Under the pieces are notes generated by a model. The model had not been told where the DNA came from and did no database searches. It worked only from the letters and a program-made list of their open reading frames with translations. Both the position numbers and the translations under genes were made by a program. From Luteibacter sp. (GTDB lineage Bacteria; Pseudomonadota; Gammaproteobacteria; Xanthomonadales; Rhodanobacteraceae), in NCBI RefSeq assembly GCF_009912395.1, contig NZ_WNDO01000014.1:62001-126000 (forward strand): DNA of 64,000 nt, given 5' to 3'. Shown one piece after another: positions 27,083-36,277 of the stretch; positions within the stretch are counted from its first letter, which is position 1; every line of letters begins with the position of its first letter.

Positions 27083-28231
27083 CTACACGCCGGACAGTCG
27101 CTCCGTGCCGGCCTGCGACACCGCGATGGCCTCGTGGCCTCTTGCCCGCATCGCGGTGTCGTAACTTTCAAGCGCGCTGGATAGATCACGGCATCCCGAC
27201 GTGCGTGCCAACGCCGCCGCAAGCGAAGCGGCATCTTCCAGCGCTGTATTCGCGCCGCGTCCTCCTGCCGGGCTCATTGCGTGTATCGCATCGCCCAGCA
27301 AGGTGACGCGACCGCGTGGCCACGCAACGTCCGGTCGCCCCAAGCGGATGGGTAGCATCGCGATCCCTGTGCCATCACCGTCGCACAGGGCGTCTCGCAA
27401 CGTCGGATGCCATGTCATCGCGATCCGAGCCAGGAACGGTCGTGCGTCGACGGACAGGTCATCCGGCAAGCCGAGTCGCCAGCGCGTGCCCACGAGGGCC
27501 CAGTACAGGTAGTCGTCCACATGCGAGAGCCTGCAGCCGTGCCCTTGCGCGATGGATGGCAGGTCGCTTCTGAAGCGCATGTCTTCCAGGATCGCCGCGC
27601 AGCCGTCGGCGAGGATGACGTGCGTGCCTTCGGGCAGCCCGGCCCGAGATGAAGGCGTCGTCTTGCCGTAGATGCAGACCGCGCCCGTCGTCGTCGGTGC
27701 CGCCATGGGCGCGAGCTGGGCGCGCACGCGGGAGTTCACGCCATCCGCGCCGACAAGTACATCCGTCTCGATCGACGTTTCGTTGCCCAATGCTACGCGC
27801 AGCCGATCGTCGTCGATGGACTCGTAATGTTCGAACGCCTGTCCGAAGTGCACGCGATCCTCGATGCCGGTCATCAGCAGTTCGCGCAGGGTCTGCCTGT
27901 GGATGCTGACATCGTGCGGACCGCCATCCTCCTGCCAGCTGTCCGGCGCCTGCGCGTTGACGGGCACGAGGTTCGTATCCAGGAAGCGTGCGTTTGGCGT
28001 CGCCTGGGATACCGCCAGATGGAAGATGCTGTCCATCTCAGGCGTCCACGCGCGTGACAGCGCATGCTGTCCCGCCGCGTCGATCCTGATGCGATATCCT
28101 TGCGCGCGTTGGTCGAGTGCGTCATCCCGCTCGAAGACGTCGAAGCGAATGCCCGCGTGTCGTAACGACTGGGCGAGGCACAGGCCACCCAGGCCGGCAC
28201 CGATGATCGTGATGTGGAATGTGTCGTCCAT
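27083..28231 (-). CDS. FAD-dependent monooxygenase (PHBH/TetX-like)
   Basis: A 382-residue group A flavoprotein monooxygenase with the Rossmann GAGLGGLCLAQSL (about 11-23), the DG motif (VLVGADGVNSRVR near 165) and the GD motif (TLLGDAIHAMSPAGGRGAN near 295). Such enzymes hydroxylate aromatic or polyketide substrates with NAD(P)H and oxygen; TetX-type members inactivate tetracyclines. Substrate is not evident. ATG 28231 is preceded by AGGAG. It is divergent from the AraC gene, its likely regulator. Confidence 0.9.
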   Translation of the reverse strand: MDDTFHITIIGAGLGGLCLAQSLRHAGIRFDVFERDDALDQRAQGYRIRIDAAGQHALSRAWTPEMDSIFHLAVSQATPNARFLDTNLVPVNAQAPDSWQEDGGPHDVSIHRQTLRELLMTGIEDRVHFGQAFEHYESIDDDRLRVALGNETSIETDVLVGADGVNSRVRAQLAPMAAPTTTGAVCIYGKTTPSSRAGLPEGTHVILADGCAAILEDMRFRSDLPSIAQGHGCRLSHVDDYLYWALVGTRWRLGLPDDLSVDARPFLARIAMTWHPTLRDALCDGDGTGIAMLPIRLGRPDVAWPRGRVTLLGDAIHAMSPAGGRGANTALEDAASLAAALARTSGCRDLSSALESYDTAMRARGHEAIAVSQAGTERLSGV

Positions 28232-28334
28232 GGTCAGGACTCCTGAAACAAGGCAGTCCACGGTGACATGTCGACATCGCGGGACGGTATTGGCGTGCGG
28301 ACGAAAACTATTGGATAACGGCCAGGGTGCCCGT

Positions 28335-29183
28335 ATGTCGGTGACCGATCACAGTGAGCGAGTCGATGGCCCCTCGTTGATTGTCCTGGCCGGTGACGCA
28401 TCGCCGACCAACGAATATCGCCTGGGCACGCGCGACTACGACTGGCACAGCCATCGCCGTGGCCAGCTGCTGTGCGTCGAGACAGGGCTGATCCATGTGT
28501 GGACCGAACGCGGCGCCTGGGTGCTACCGCCACATCGTGCAGGATGGATTCCACCGGGAGAGTCGCATCGCGTGAAGGTCTCGGGAGCCTTGAGCGGATG
28601 GACCGCGCTGGTGGCCCCCGACGCCTGCGCAGACCTGCCTGCCGAACCGTGTGTGATCGGTGTCGGCGATGTCCTGCGCGTGCTTGCACAACGAGCCGCC
28701 ACCTGGTCGAAAGACGACGGGTTGTCGTCGATGCAGGAACGTATCGCCAGGGTCATCTTCGACGAGATCGTTCGTGCGCCACTGGAGTCGCTGCACTTGC
28801 CGATGCCCAGCGACTCGCGCCTGCTGCGGGTTGCGCAGGCGATCCTGGACGAGCCGGGCAGGGCATGCACGCTGGACATGTGGGCGGCTATCGCCGCGAT
28901 GTCGCCGCGTTCGTTACGCCGGGCGATGCGGGAGGAGACGGGCCTGGGTTTCGCCCAATGGCGCGAGCAGGCCCGCCTGCTGCGCGCCATGGACATGCTT
29001 GCGCACGACGAGCCGGTGGCACGCGTGGCGGATGCGATGGGTTACGCGTCGCCGAGCAACTTCATCGCGATGTTCCGCAAGGCGCTTGGTGTCACGCCGG
29101 GGCAGGTGTTCGGAGCGGGTGGGGCGTCTACTTCGCCAGCATCGCCGCGATCCGCGCGTCCTTCTCGGTCCACAACTGGTTGA
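28335..29183 (+). CDS. AraC-family transcriptional regulator (cupin sensor)
   Basis: About 282 residues: N-terminal cupin (YDWHSHRRGQLLCV, WIPPGESHRVKV) and C-terminal AraC HTH pair (IAAMSPRSLRRAMREETG; ADAMGYASPSNFIAMF). It follows the YdeK/NimR-like layout of AraC regulators that control an adjacent exporter or enzyme gene. The last 19 codons (from about 29128) run over the end of the convergent acyltransferase gene and are Ser/Pro/Arg-rich, so the natural stop may simply have been lost or moved. Divergent to the FAD monooxygenase. Confidence 0.88.
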   Translation: MSVTDHSERVDGPSLIVLAGDASPTNEYRLGTRDYDWHSHRRGQLLCVETGLIHVWTERGAWVLPPHRAGWIPPGESHRVKVSGALSGWTALVAPDACADLPAEPCVIGVGDVLRVLAQRAATWSKDDGLSSMQERIARVIFDEIVRAPLESLHLPMPSDSRLLRVAQAILDEPGRACTLDMWAAIAAMSPRSLRRAMREETGLGFAQWREQARLLRAMDMLAHDEPVARVADAMGYASPSNFIAMFRKALGVTPGQVFGAGGASTSPASPRSARPSRSTTG

Positions 29184-30018
29184 TCCAGGTCTGGAAGCGT
29201 TCGCGGAACGCCGGGTCGGCGTCATAATCGCCGCGCATCTGCGCGGGAATCGGCAGGCGTCGTGCGTGGATGCGAACTTCGCGGATGCGCCCGGCGATCA
29301 TGTCCATCGTCGTGCTGGGGCCATCGGGATAGACGATGGTCACATCGAGGATGTCGCGGATGGCGTCACCCATGGCGTCGATCACGAAGGCCACGCCACC
29401 GGCCTTGGGACGAAGCAGGTGGCGATACGGTGACTTCTGCGCATCGTGCTTGGCCTGGGTGAAGCGGGTACCTTCGGTGAAGTTCATGATCGCCACCGGC
29501 ACCTGGCGGAATTTCTCGCAGGCACGGCGGGTGGCTTCGCGATCCTTGCCGCGCAACTCTGGACGCGCTTCGAGCTGCTGGCGCGAATGGCGCTTCATGA
29601 ACGGGAAATCCAGCGCCCACCAGGCCGGTCCGAGCAGCGGCACCCAGATCAGCTCGCTCTTCAGGAAGAAGCGCATGAAGGGGATGCGACGGTTGAAGAC
29701 CTTTTGCAGGGTAGGGATGTCCACCCAGCTCTGGTGGTTGCACACCACCAGAAAATTCTCAGTCGGTTGAAGGCCCTCGATACCTTCCACGGTCCAGTGC
29801 GTCCGCGTGAAGGCGCCGAACATCCCGCTGTTGACGGCCAGCCAGCTTTCCGCGATGCCGACCAGGGCGGCCGAGCACAGGCGCCGTACGAAGGGCAGCG
29901 GGATCAGCAGGCGCACGGCGGTCAGGGCGAACAGCGGCACCACGTGCAGCACGGTGCTGGCGAGCAGCAGCACGCAGACGAGGGGAATGCGCAGGACGGC
30001 GGGTAGCGAGGCAAGCAT
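29128..30018 (-). CDS. 1-acyl-glycerol-3-phosphate acyltransferase family protein (YihG-like)
   Basis: A 296-residue PlsC-superfamily acyltransferase with an N-terminal membrane helix pair (LRIPLVCVLLLASTVLHVVP), the HX4D catalytic motif (NHQSWVD near 93), FPFMKRH and FTEGTRF (acyl-acceptor binding). The YihG/YihU-type group is a homologue of PlsC that shifts membrane lipid composition. It likely acts at the inner membrane on lysophosphatidic acid. Overlaps the 3' end of the convergent AraC gene by 56 bases. Confidence 0.9.
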   Translation of the reverse strand: MLASLPAVLRIPLVCVLLLASTVLHVVPLFALTAVRLLIPLPFVRRLCSAALVGIAESWLAVNSGMFGAFTRTHWTVEGIEGLQPTENFLVVCNHQSWVDIPTLQKVFNRRIPFMRFFLKSELIWVPLLGPAWWALDFPFMKRHSRQQLEARPELRGKDREATRRACEKFRQVPVAIMNFTEGTRFTQAKHDAQKSPYRHLLRPKAGGVAFVIDAMGDAIRDILDVTIVYPDGPSTTMDMIAGRIREVRIHARRLPIPAQMRGDYDADPAFRERFQTWINQLWTEKDARIAAMLAK

Positions 30019-30171
30019 GGTCGTGGCTGAGGATGACGATCCGTCAGTCTACTTGGTCCGCGCAGCCGGGGCCCGGCTGGAGCCAGGTCCAGACCGGAGC
30101 CGCCATTTCGTCTATTGACGGCATGGCGGCTTGTCCGGATCGTTCGTGACTCACGATCACGAGTCACCATC

Positions 30172-31077
30172 ATGCCCACCGACGGCCGACTGCTCGGCAA
30201 CCTTACCGTCCTCGTCTCCGTGGTCGAAACGGGCAACTTTGCCCGTGCCGCCGATGCGCTGGGTCTGTCGCCTTCGGGCGTCAGCCGTGCCATAGGGCGG
30301 TTGGAGGCCCGCCTTGGTGTGCGCCTGCTGCACCGGACCACCCGTTCCGTGACCCTCACCGACGAGGGCGAGCGGCTGTATGCGCAGGTGGGCCCGCTGC
30401 TGTCCGGTATCGAGGACGCCGCGCTCTCGGCAGCCGGCGATGCGCAGGCCGTGCGGGGGCGTCTGCGGGTCAGCGTCGATCCGATGTTCTCCGCCCAGGT
30501 GCTGGCGCCGCGCCTGCGCGGCTTCCTCGACCGGTATCCCCAGCTTGAGCTGGAGATCGTCACCCGCGACGAACTGGGCGACCTGATTTCCGATGGCATC
30601 GACGTGGCCGTGCGTTTCGGTGTGCCGCCATCGTCCTCCCTGATCGGTCGCAAGCTGGTCGAGACCCGCGTGCTTACTGTGGCCACGCCGGGCTATCTCG
30701 CGACGCACGGCAGGCCTGCCACGCCCAAGGAGCTGGCCCATCACAGTTGCATCCAGTTTCGCGACCCGGTGACCCGTCGTCCGTTCGAATGGGAATTCCA
30801 CCGCAAGGGCAAGGTGGTGCCGGTGGAAACTACCGGCCCCGTGCTGGCCACCGATTCCGGCACGATGTACGCGTTGTGCGTGGCGGGCGTGGGCATTGCG
30901 CAGGTGTTGGAGCTGAGCGTGCGCGATGCCATGGCGGATGGGCGCCTGGTCGAGTTGTTCCCGGACTGGGCGGAGGAAACGTTCCCGCTGTACGCGTTCT
31001 ATCCGTCGCGGCGCAACGCACCGCCCAAGGTGCGGGCTTTCGTCGATTTCTGCGTGGAGCTGGCCGTCGCGCCATGA
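30172..31077 (+). CDS. LysR-family transcriptional regulator
   Basis: A 301-residue LysR regulator: HTH (TGNFARAADALGLSPSGVSR) and effector domain with DLISDGIDVAVRFG near residue 140, again of the CrgA/DmlR-like group. No divergent enzyme gene lies next to it; the upstream neighbour is the acyltransferase in the opposite direction (gap 153 bases), and the VOC gene follows in the same direction 72 bases on. Either could be a target. Confidence 0.92.
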   Translation: MPTDGRLLGNLTVLVSVVETGNFARAADALGLSPSGVSRAIGRLEARLGVRLLHRTTRSVTLTDEGERLYAQVGPLLSGIEDAALSAAGDAQAVRGRLRVSVDPMFSAQVLAPRLRGFLDRYPQLELEIVTRDELGDLISDGIDVAVRFGVPPSSSLIGRKLVETRVLTVATPGYLATHGRPATPKELAHHSCIQFRDPVTRRPFEWEFHRKGKVVPVETTGPVLATDSGTMYALCVAGVGIAQVLELSVRDAMADGRLVELFPDWAEETFPLYAFYPSRRNAPPKVRAFVDFCVELAVAP

Positions 31078-31149
31078 TGTCGATATCGGCCGTCGCCGTT
31101 CGACGTGTCAGATGAAGGGCCACGCCGTGGCTCGCCCTGGGAGAACCGC

Positions 31150-31626
31150 ATGTCCGCTTTCCGGCGTATCACCCCGTTCCTCTGGTTCGACACGCAGGCC
31201 GAGGAGGCCGCCACGTTCTACACGTCGATTTTTCCGAACTCGCGCATCCTCGCGGTAGCCCGCTACACGAAGGAGACCGCTCAGGCCTCGGGGCGTCCGG
31301 AAGGCTCGGCCATGACGGTGTCCTTCGAACTGGACGGCCAACCCGTCACCGCATTGAACGGCGGCCCGGTGTTCACCTTCAACCAGGCCATCTCGCTGGT
31401 GGTGCATTGCCATGACCAGAACGAGATCGACCATTACTGGAACCATCTCTCTCAAGGCGGCGATCCCAGCGTGCAGGCTTGCGGCTGGCTGAAAGACAAG
31501 TACGGCCTGTCATGGCAGGTTGTACCTGGCGATATCGCCAAGCTTGCCGGCAACGCCGGCTCCATGGGTGCGCTGATGCACATGAAAAAGATCGATATCG
31601 CCAAACTGAAGGCCGCCGCGACCTGA
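31150..31626 (+). CDS. VOC-superfamily protein (PhnB-like)
   Basis: A 158-residue protein with the PhnB/'3-demethylubiquinone methyltransferase-like' glyoxalase fold: ITPFLWFDTQAEEAATFYTSIF at the start, FTFNQAISLVVHC and DKYGLSWQVVP. These proteins are metal-binding or ligand-binding members of the VOC superfamily; despite the name, methyltransferase activity is not expected. GGGAGA precedes the ATG. No reaction can be assigned. Confidence 0.85.
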   Translation: MSAFRRITPFLWFDTQAEEAATFYTSIFPNSRILAVARYTKETAQASGRPEGSAMTVSFELDGQPVTALNGGPVFTFNQAISLVVHCHDQNEIDHYWNHLSQGGDPSVQACGWLKDKYGLSWQVVPGDIAKLAGNAGSMGALMHMKKIDIAKLKAAAT

Positions 31627-31691
31627 CCTTTGAATCGGCGCGCCCGCCCATAAATCAGTAGCTTGGGACCACGATAGCCGGGAGGTGCCCC

Positions 31692-31958
31692 ATGGCGACC
31701 GGATGGGCGGGCGACACCGCCGTACAGGACCAGATCGACGCCACCGTGGACGACGCGGTGAAGCGCGTCCGTAGCCGGCTGGCGCAGGGTCCCGGCCTGG
31801 AGCACTGCGAGGCATGCGACAAGCCGATCCCCGAGGCGCGCCGCCAGGCCGTTCCCGGCGTGCGGCTGTGCGTGGCCTGCCAGGAGGCGGCGGATCGCGA
31901 GGAAGCCGCGTTCAGCGGCTACAACCGCCGCGGCAGCAAGGACAGCCAGCTCCGTTAG
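31692..31958 (+). CDS. DksA/TraR C4-type zinc finger protein (YbiI-like)
   Basis: An 88-residue protein with a C4 zinc finger (CEAC, then CVAC 18 residues on) after a short helical N-terminus. Such short DksA/TraR homologues (YbiI) lack the long coiled coil of DksA and may bind RNA polymerase's secondary channel weakly or not at all. GGGAGGTGCCCC precedes the ATG. The phosphatase gene follows 44 bases on. Confidence 0.88.
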   Translation: MATGWAGDTAVQDQIDATVDDAVKRVRSRLAQGPGLEHCEACDKPIPEARRQAVPGVRLCVACQEAADREEAAFSGYNRRGSKDSQLR

Positions 31959-32002
31959 CGCCCGCCGCTACAATGGCGGGGATATCCCCCAAGGATCGCC
32001 CC

Positions 32003-32608
32003 ATGCTCGAACAGCTGATTCTCGCCCGCCACGGCGAGACGGAATGGAACGTCGCCGGCCGCGCCCAGGGCAGGGCGGACAGCCCCCTGACCGCCGCCGG
32101 GCTGGAGCAGGCAGAGGCCCTGGGGCGTCGGCTGGCAAGCCTGGGCGTGGAGCACATCGTCAGCTCGCCGCTGACCCGTGCCCGCCGTACGGCGGAAATC
32201 GCCGCGGCGGTGGTGGGCTGCGAGGTCAGCCTGGACGACCGGCTCGTGGAGCGCGCCTTCGGCGACCTCGAAGGCCGCGCGGTCGCCGATGCGATGGCCG
32301 AAGATCCCCGCTGGATCGCGGTGCTGCGCGGCATCGACCCGGCGATGGCCGCCAACGGCGGCGAAACCCTGCACGAGGTCGCGGCGCGCATGTTGCCGGC
32401 GCTGGATGCCACGAAGGCGCTGCCTTATCGCCGCGTGGCGGCGCTCTCGCATGGCCATTGCCTGCGAGCGGTGCTGGGCGCCCTCGGTGATGGCGTAACG
32501 GCGAATTATCACCACGGTAATTGCGCATACACGCCACTTTCGCTGAGCGAGGGTCGCTTCGTCTTCGAGCGGTGGAACCTGAGTGCGCTGGAGCTGGCTG
32601 ACGCCTGA
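32003..32608 (+). CDS. histidine phosphatase (phosphoglycerate-mutase-like)
   Basis: A 201-residue branch-1 histidine phosphatase: catalytic His in LARHGETEWN (residue 9), RADSPLT, Arg in SSPLTRARRTA, Glu in DDRLVERAFG and the second His in LSHGHCLR. The acidic 'LEG' segment (GDLEGRAV) and lack of mutase-specific inserts suggest a phosphatase of the CobC/GpmB type rather than a glycolytic mutase. AAGGATCG precedes the ATG. Confidence 0.88.
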   Translation: MLEQLILARHGETEWNVAGRAQGRADSPLTAAGLEQAEALGRRLASLGVEHIVSSPLTRARRTAEIAAAVVGCEVSLDDRLVERAFGDLEGRAVADAMAEDPRWIAVLRGIDPAMAANGGETLHEVAARMLPALDATKALPYRRVAALSHGHCLRAVLGALGDGVTANYHHGNCAYTPLSLSEGRFVFERWNLSALELADA

Positions 32609-32661
32609 TCGTCACGGCGCGTGTAATAAATAAGAAATAATTGATTTCAAAGGGTTTTTAC

Positions 32662-32688
32662 TAAAGCATTCGCCGTATTGGCCGATTA
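32662..32688 (+). promoter_or_regulatory. FliA (sigma-28) promoter of the EAL-CBS-GGDEF gene
   Basis: TAAAGCAT (32662-32669), an 11-base spacer and GCCGATTA (32681-32688) match the consensus TAAAGTTT-N11-GCCGATAA with 5/8 plus 7/8 bases and exact spacing. It ends 30 bases before the start codon at 32719. Confidence 0.7.
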
Positions 32689-32718
32689 ACGGGGCGGTTC
32701 CCCGGCCGTGCCACGACG

Positions 32719-34521
32719 ATGCCCATGAACAGCCCAACCGGCGGTCGAGAACCGTCGTTGATCGAGCAGGCCCTGGCCGGTACATCGCTCACCGCGGTGT
32801 TCCAGCCCGTCATCCGTATCGACACCGGACAGGTCGTGGCCCATGAGGGCCTGATCCGTTCGGCGCTGCCGCAGTTCGACCTCACGCCGCCGGACCTCTT
32901 GGACCTGGCCCGTGCCCGCGGGCGCCTTGGCGTCTTCGAGCTTGCCGCGGTGCGTCGCATCGCCGAGCGCTTCGTCGAGGGAGCTTTGGCGGGCCGCCTC
33001 CTGGTGAACCTCAGCGCCTACGCCCTCGTGCAGGAAAGCGTGCGCCCCGAGGATGTGATCGAGGCGTTGTCGGTTCCCGGCCTCGATGTCAGCCGCGTCA
33101 CCATCGAGATCACCGAGCGCGACATCGTCGATAACCCGGCGCGACTCGCCCATGCGCTGGGTTTCCTGCGTGCGCGGGGCATCCGCGTCGCCCTCGACGA
33201 TTTCGGTAACGGTCATTCGAACTTCGAGATGTGGAACGAGGTGCATCCGGAGATCGTCAAGATCGACCGTTACCTCATCAACGGCCTCGCGCAGAGCGCG
33301 GAACGCCTGGCCATCGTGCGCGCGCTGTGTTCGGTGGCCGAAACCCTTGGCGCCGAACTGGTGGGCGAGGGCGTGGAGGAAGAGGCGGACCTGCTCATGC
33401 TTCGCGAGCTGGGCATTCCCTATGCACAGGGTTTCCTCATCGGCAGACCGAGTGCCGAGCCCTTGCTGAAGCCTTCGCCGCGTGTCGTCGAGGCGCTGTC
33501 GCTGGGTCACGTGCCGGTGCCGCCGCGTCCGCGCGGACCGGTCTCGGGCAGCCGCTTCACGGCGGGTCACATGCTGATCGAGGCGCCCTGCCTGTCATCG
33601 TCGCAACTCAACGAGGACATCGTCGAGCTGTTTGCCACCGAGTCGCGCCTGCACGCGGTCGCGATCGTCGACGACGGCCGGCCGCTGGGCATCGTGAACC
33701 GGCGCGTGTTCACCGAACGCATGGCGCAGCCCTTCGCGCGCGAGCTGTTCGGCCGCAAGCCGTGCACCACCTTCATGCATGCGGACCCACTGCTGTGCGA
33801 CGAGCAGATGCCCTTGCAGAACATGGCCGACATTCTTCGTGGCGAGGACCAGCGTTACCTGAGCGACGGTTTCATCATCACCTCCGCCGGCCGCTACCTC
33901 GGCCTGGGCACGGGCGAAGCACTGGTGCGCCGCGTGACCGAAATCCGCGTCGAAGCCGCGCGCTATGCCAACCCGCTGACCTTCCTGCCCGGCAACCTGC
34001 CGGTCACCGAGCACATCGATCGCCTGTTGCAGGCGGGCGGCCCGTTCGCCGCGGCGTACTTCGACCTCGACAACTTCAAGCCCTTCAATGACCAGTACGG
34101 CTACTTCCGTGGCGACGAGATGATCCGCCTGCTCGCCAGCACACTCACCGGCGACCTGCGCCAGGACGCGGACTTCGTCGGCCATATCGGTGGTGACGAT
34201 TTCATGGTGGTGTTTCAGGGCGGCGACTGGACTGCGCGCTGCGACGAGATGCGCGTGCGGTTCAACGCGATGGCCGGCAACCTGTTCGACGATACGGACC
34301 GCGCGCGTGGTGGCATCGACAGCGAAGATCGTCACGGTCACCAGCGTTTCTTTCCCATTATCACTGTGGCGGTGGGTGTCGCATGCTTCGTCGAAGCGTT
34401 CCCGCGCGATGCGGAAGCGGTGGCGAGCCTCGCCGCGTCGGCCAAGCGCGTCGCCAAGCATTCCGGCATCGGCCTGCACGTAGTGCATTACGACGGGCAG
34501 GTGTCCCACGCCGTGTCATAG
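32719..34521 (+). CDS. EAL-CBS-GGDEF cyclic-di-GMP protein
   Basis: 600 residues in the order EAL, CBS pair, GGDEF. The EAL domain has EGL (HEGLIR, residue 43) instead of EAL, then NLSA, EITERD, DDFGNGHSN, VKIDRY and the E-G-VE catalytic-loop set, so metal and catalytic residues look preserved. CBS-like sequence spans about 280-400. The GGDEF domain has GGDDF, an accepted active variant, after the family linker ARYANPLT. It could thus be a dual-function enzyme or an enzyme with one regulatory domain. A FliA-type promoter precedes it, so it is likely expressed with late flagellar genes to tune c-di-GMP during motility. Confidence 0.9.
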   Translation: MPMNSPTGGREPSLIEQALAGTSLTAVFQPVIRIDTGQVVAHEGLIRSALPQFDLTPPDLLDLARARGRLGVFELAAVRRIAERFVEGALAGRLLVNLSAYALVQESVRPEDVIEALSVPGLDVSRVTIEITERDIVDNPARLAHALGFLRARGIRVALDDFGNGHSNFEMWNEVHPEIVKIDRYLINGLAQSAERLAIVRALCSVAETLGAELVGEGVEEEADLLMLRELGIPYAQGFLIGRPSAEPLLKPSPRVVEALSLGHVPVPPRPRGPVSGSRFTAGHMLIEAPCLSSSQLNEDIVELFATESRLHAVAIVDDGRPLGIVNRRVFTERMAQPFARELFGRKPCTTFMHADPLLCDEQMPLQNMADILRGEDQRYLSDGFIITSAGRYLGLGTGEALVRRVTEIRVEAARYANPLTFLPGNLPVTEHIDRLLQAGGPFAAAYFDLDNFKPFNDQYGYFRGDEMIRLLASTLTGDLRQDADFVGHIGGDDFMVVFQGGDWTARCDEMRVRFNAMAGNLFDDTDRARGGIDSEDRHGHQRFFPIITVAVGVACFVEAFPRDAEAVASLAASAKRVAKHSGIGLHVVHYDGQVSHAVS

Positions 34522-34566
34522 ATATTTCAAGTAACTGAAACAAAAGTATAATTTGCCAAAAATCGC

Positions 34567-34593
34567 TAAAGTTGCCTTGGCATCGGCCGACAG
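34567..34593 (+). promoter_or_regulatory. FliA (sigma-28) promoter of the chemoreceptor gene
   Basis: TAAAGTTG (34567-34574), an exact 11-base spacer and GCCGACAG (34586-34593) give 7/8 and 6/8 matches to TAAAGTTT-N11-GCCGATAA. It ends 30 bases before the start ATG 34624, the same distance as for the EAL gene. Confidence 0.75.
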
Positions 34594-34623
34594 GGAGGCA
34601 TCCCCGTCCCCCGTGAGTGCGTC

Positions 34624-36192
34624 ATGCGACTTCCCCGCTTTCCGTTGCCTACGTTGACGTTGCGCGCGCGCCTCCTCCTGCGCCTCGCCGGTACCATCCT
34701 TCTTCTCCTCGCCTTGTGGATCGTCGGTGGCGTGCAATTGCGCACCGCGAACGATCGCCTGCAATCCGTCGTCGGCGACACGCTGGCGCCCGTGGCCGAT
34801 GTCGGCCATATCCAGAACGACTACAACGACCTGCTCGACGCGTTGGTGCATGCAACCCTCATGCGCCTGCCTTCCGCCGTCGATGATGCGGTGACCGCCA
34901 TCGGCGCCGATCGTCACGATATCGACAAGCAGTGGAAGTCGCTGGAAGCCAGTGGCCTGGGACAGACGCAGCAGAAGCTCGTCTCGCTCGCTGTCGAACA
35001 CCGCAAGGCCGCCGACAAGGCCATCGACGACGTAGTGGCCTTGCTCAAGGCGGAGCAGTTCGACATCGCCCAGCTGCAACTGTCCAACGACGTGCAGTCG
35101 GCGGTGATACCGCTCAAGGCCGACTTCTCCAACCTGTTCGCGCTGGCGCTCGCCGGTGGCAAGGCGCAGGCCGAGGCACAGCATGCCGACATCCAGCGCG
35201 GCGCGGCGGTATCCGCCGTGCTGCTCGCCATCGCGCTCATCATCGCCAGCGCGATGGATATCGCCATCATCCGCTCGCTGGGCAAACGCCTGCGCCAGGC
35301 CACCGAGGTGGCGGCGGCCATCGCGCGCGGCACGCTCGGTTCGCGCATCGAGATCGGCCGCGAGGATGAGATCGGCAGCCTGCTCGCGTCGCTGGCCGAG
35401 ATGGACGCGCAGCTGGGCAACGTCGTGACCCAGGTGCGCGATCGTGCCGACGACGTGGCCCATGCTGCCAGCGGCATCGCGCACGGCAACGATGCGCTGA
35501 ACGACCGCACGCGCACCCAGGCCCAGCACCTGCGGCACACCTCGGCCTCGATGGAAGACATGGCCCGCGCGGTCGCGGGTGGCCTCGGTCACGCCAATGC
35601 CGCGCATTCCGCCGTGCACGAGGCGCGCGAGATGACCGATGAAGGCCATCGCGTGGCAATGGATGCGATCGGCAATATGCGGGAGATCCAGCGTAGTACC
35701 GAGCGCATGACCGAGGTGCTCGACCTGGTCGACCAGATCGCTTTCCAGACCAACCTGCTGGCGCTCAATGCCGCGGTGGAAGCGGCGCGCGCGGGCGAAC
35801 ACGGGCGTGGCTTCGCGGTCGTTGCATCGGAAGTGCGCGAACTGTCGCAGCGTAGCGCCACGGCGGCGCGTGACATTCGTGGCCTGATCGGCGCCAGCGA
35901 CGAGGCGGTGCAGGCGGGCGTGACCTCGGTGGATCGCGCCGGCGCGGTGCTTACGGGTATCGGCGAGCGCGTGACCTCGCTCGCGACGCTGGTCTCCTCG
36001 GTGATGGAGGCGACGCGTGGGCAGAACGACGGCATCGCTCGGGTGAATGGGGCGATCCGCGGTATCGACGAGACCACGCGCGAAAACGCGGCGATGGTGG
36101 AGCAGGCGGCGGCTGCCAGCCGCGCAATGCGCGAGAGCGCGGAGATCCTGCGCCGCGAGATGGCCTATTTCGTCCTGGAAGACGCCGCCTAA
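34624..36192 (+). CDS. methyl-accepting chemotaxis protein
   Basis: A 522-residue chemoreceptor: TM1 at about 18-38, a periplasmic helical bundle (four-helix type) to about 195, TM2 about 195-213, HAMP (RSLGKRLRQATEVAAAI) and a cytoplasmic signalling domain with the hairpin tip IAFQTNLLALNAAVEAARAG and flanking helices containing Glu/Gln-rich methylation heptads. It reports an extracellular ligand to CheA/CheW; the ligand is unknown. The FliA-type promoter supports membership of the flagellar regulon. Confidence 0.95.
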   Translation: MRLPRFPLPTLTLRARLLLRLAGTILLLLALWIVGGVQLRTANDRLQSVVGDTLAPVADVGHIQNDYNDLLDALVHATLMRLPSAVDDAVTAIGADRHDIDKQWKSLEASGLGQTQQKLVSLAVEHRKAADKAIDDVVALLKAEQFDIAQLQLSNDVQSAVIPLKADFSNLFALALAGGKAQAEAQHADIQRGAAVSAVLLAIALIIASAMDIAIIRSLGKRLRQATEVAAAIARGTLGSRIEIGREDEIGSLLASLAEMDAQLGNVVTQVRDRADDVAHAASGIAHGNDALNDRTRTQAQHLRHTSASMEDMARAVAGGLGHANAAHSAVHEAREMTDEGHRVAMDAIGNMREIQRSTERMTEVLDLVDQIAFQTNLLALNAAVEAARAGEHGRGFAVVASEVRELSQRSATAARDIRGLIGASDEAVQAGVTSVDRAGAVLTGIGERVTSLATLVSSVMEATRGQNDGIARVNGAIRGIDETTRENAAMVEQAAAASRAMRESAEILRREMAYFVLEDAA

Positions 36193-36195
36193 CCT

Positions 36196-36277
36196 TGTAG
36201 GAGCGCGCTTGCGCGCGATCCGCGGCAGCGGCAATCTGGCCCGCATTCGCAGGATCGCGCGCAAGCGCGCTCCTACA
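36196..36277. repeat. REP-like inverted repeat, GTAGGAGCGCGC family, copy 2
   Basis: Perfect 25-bp arms 36196-36220 and 36253-36277 (TGTAGGAGCGCGCTTGCGCG, then CGATC, against its complement) with a 32-base loop. The right arm contains the TAG stop of the downstream convergent regulator gene, so the repeat overlaps coding sequence. Confidence 0.9.
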
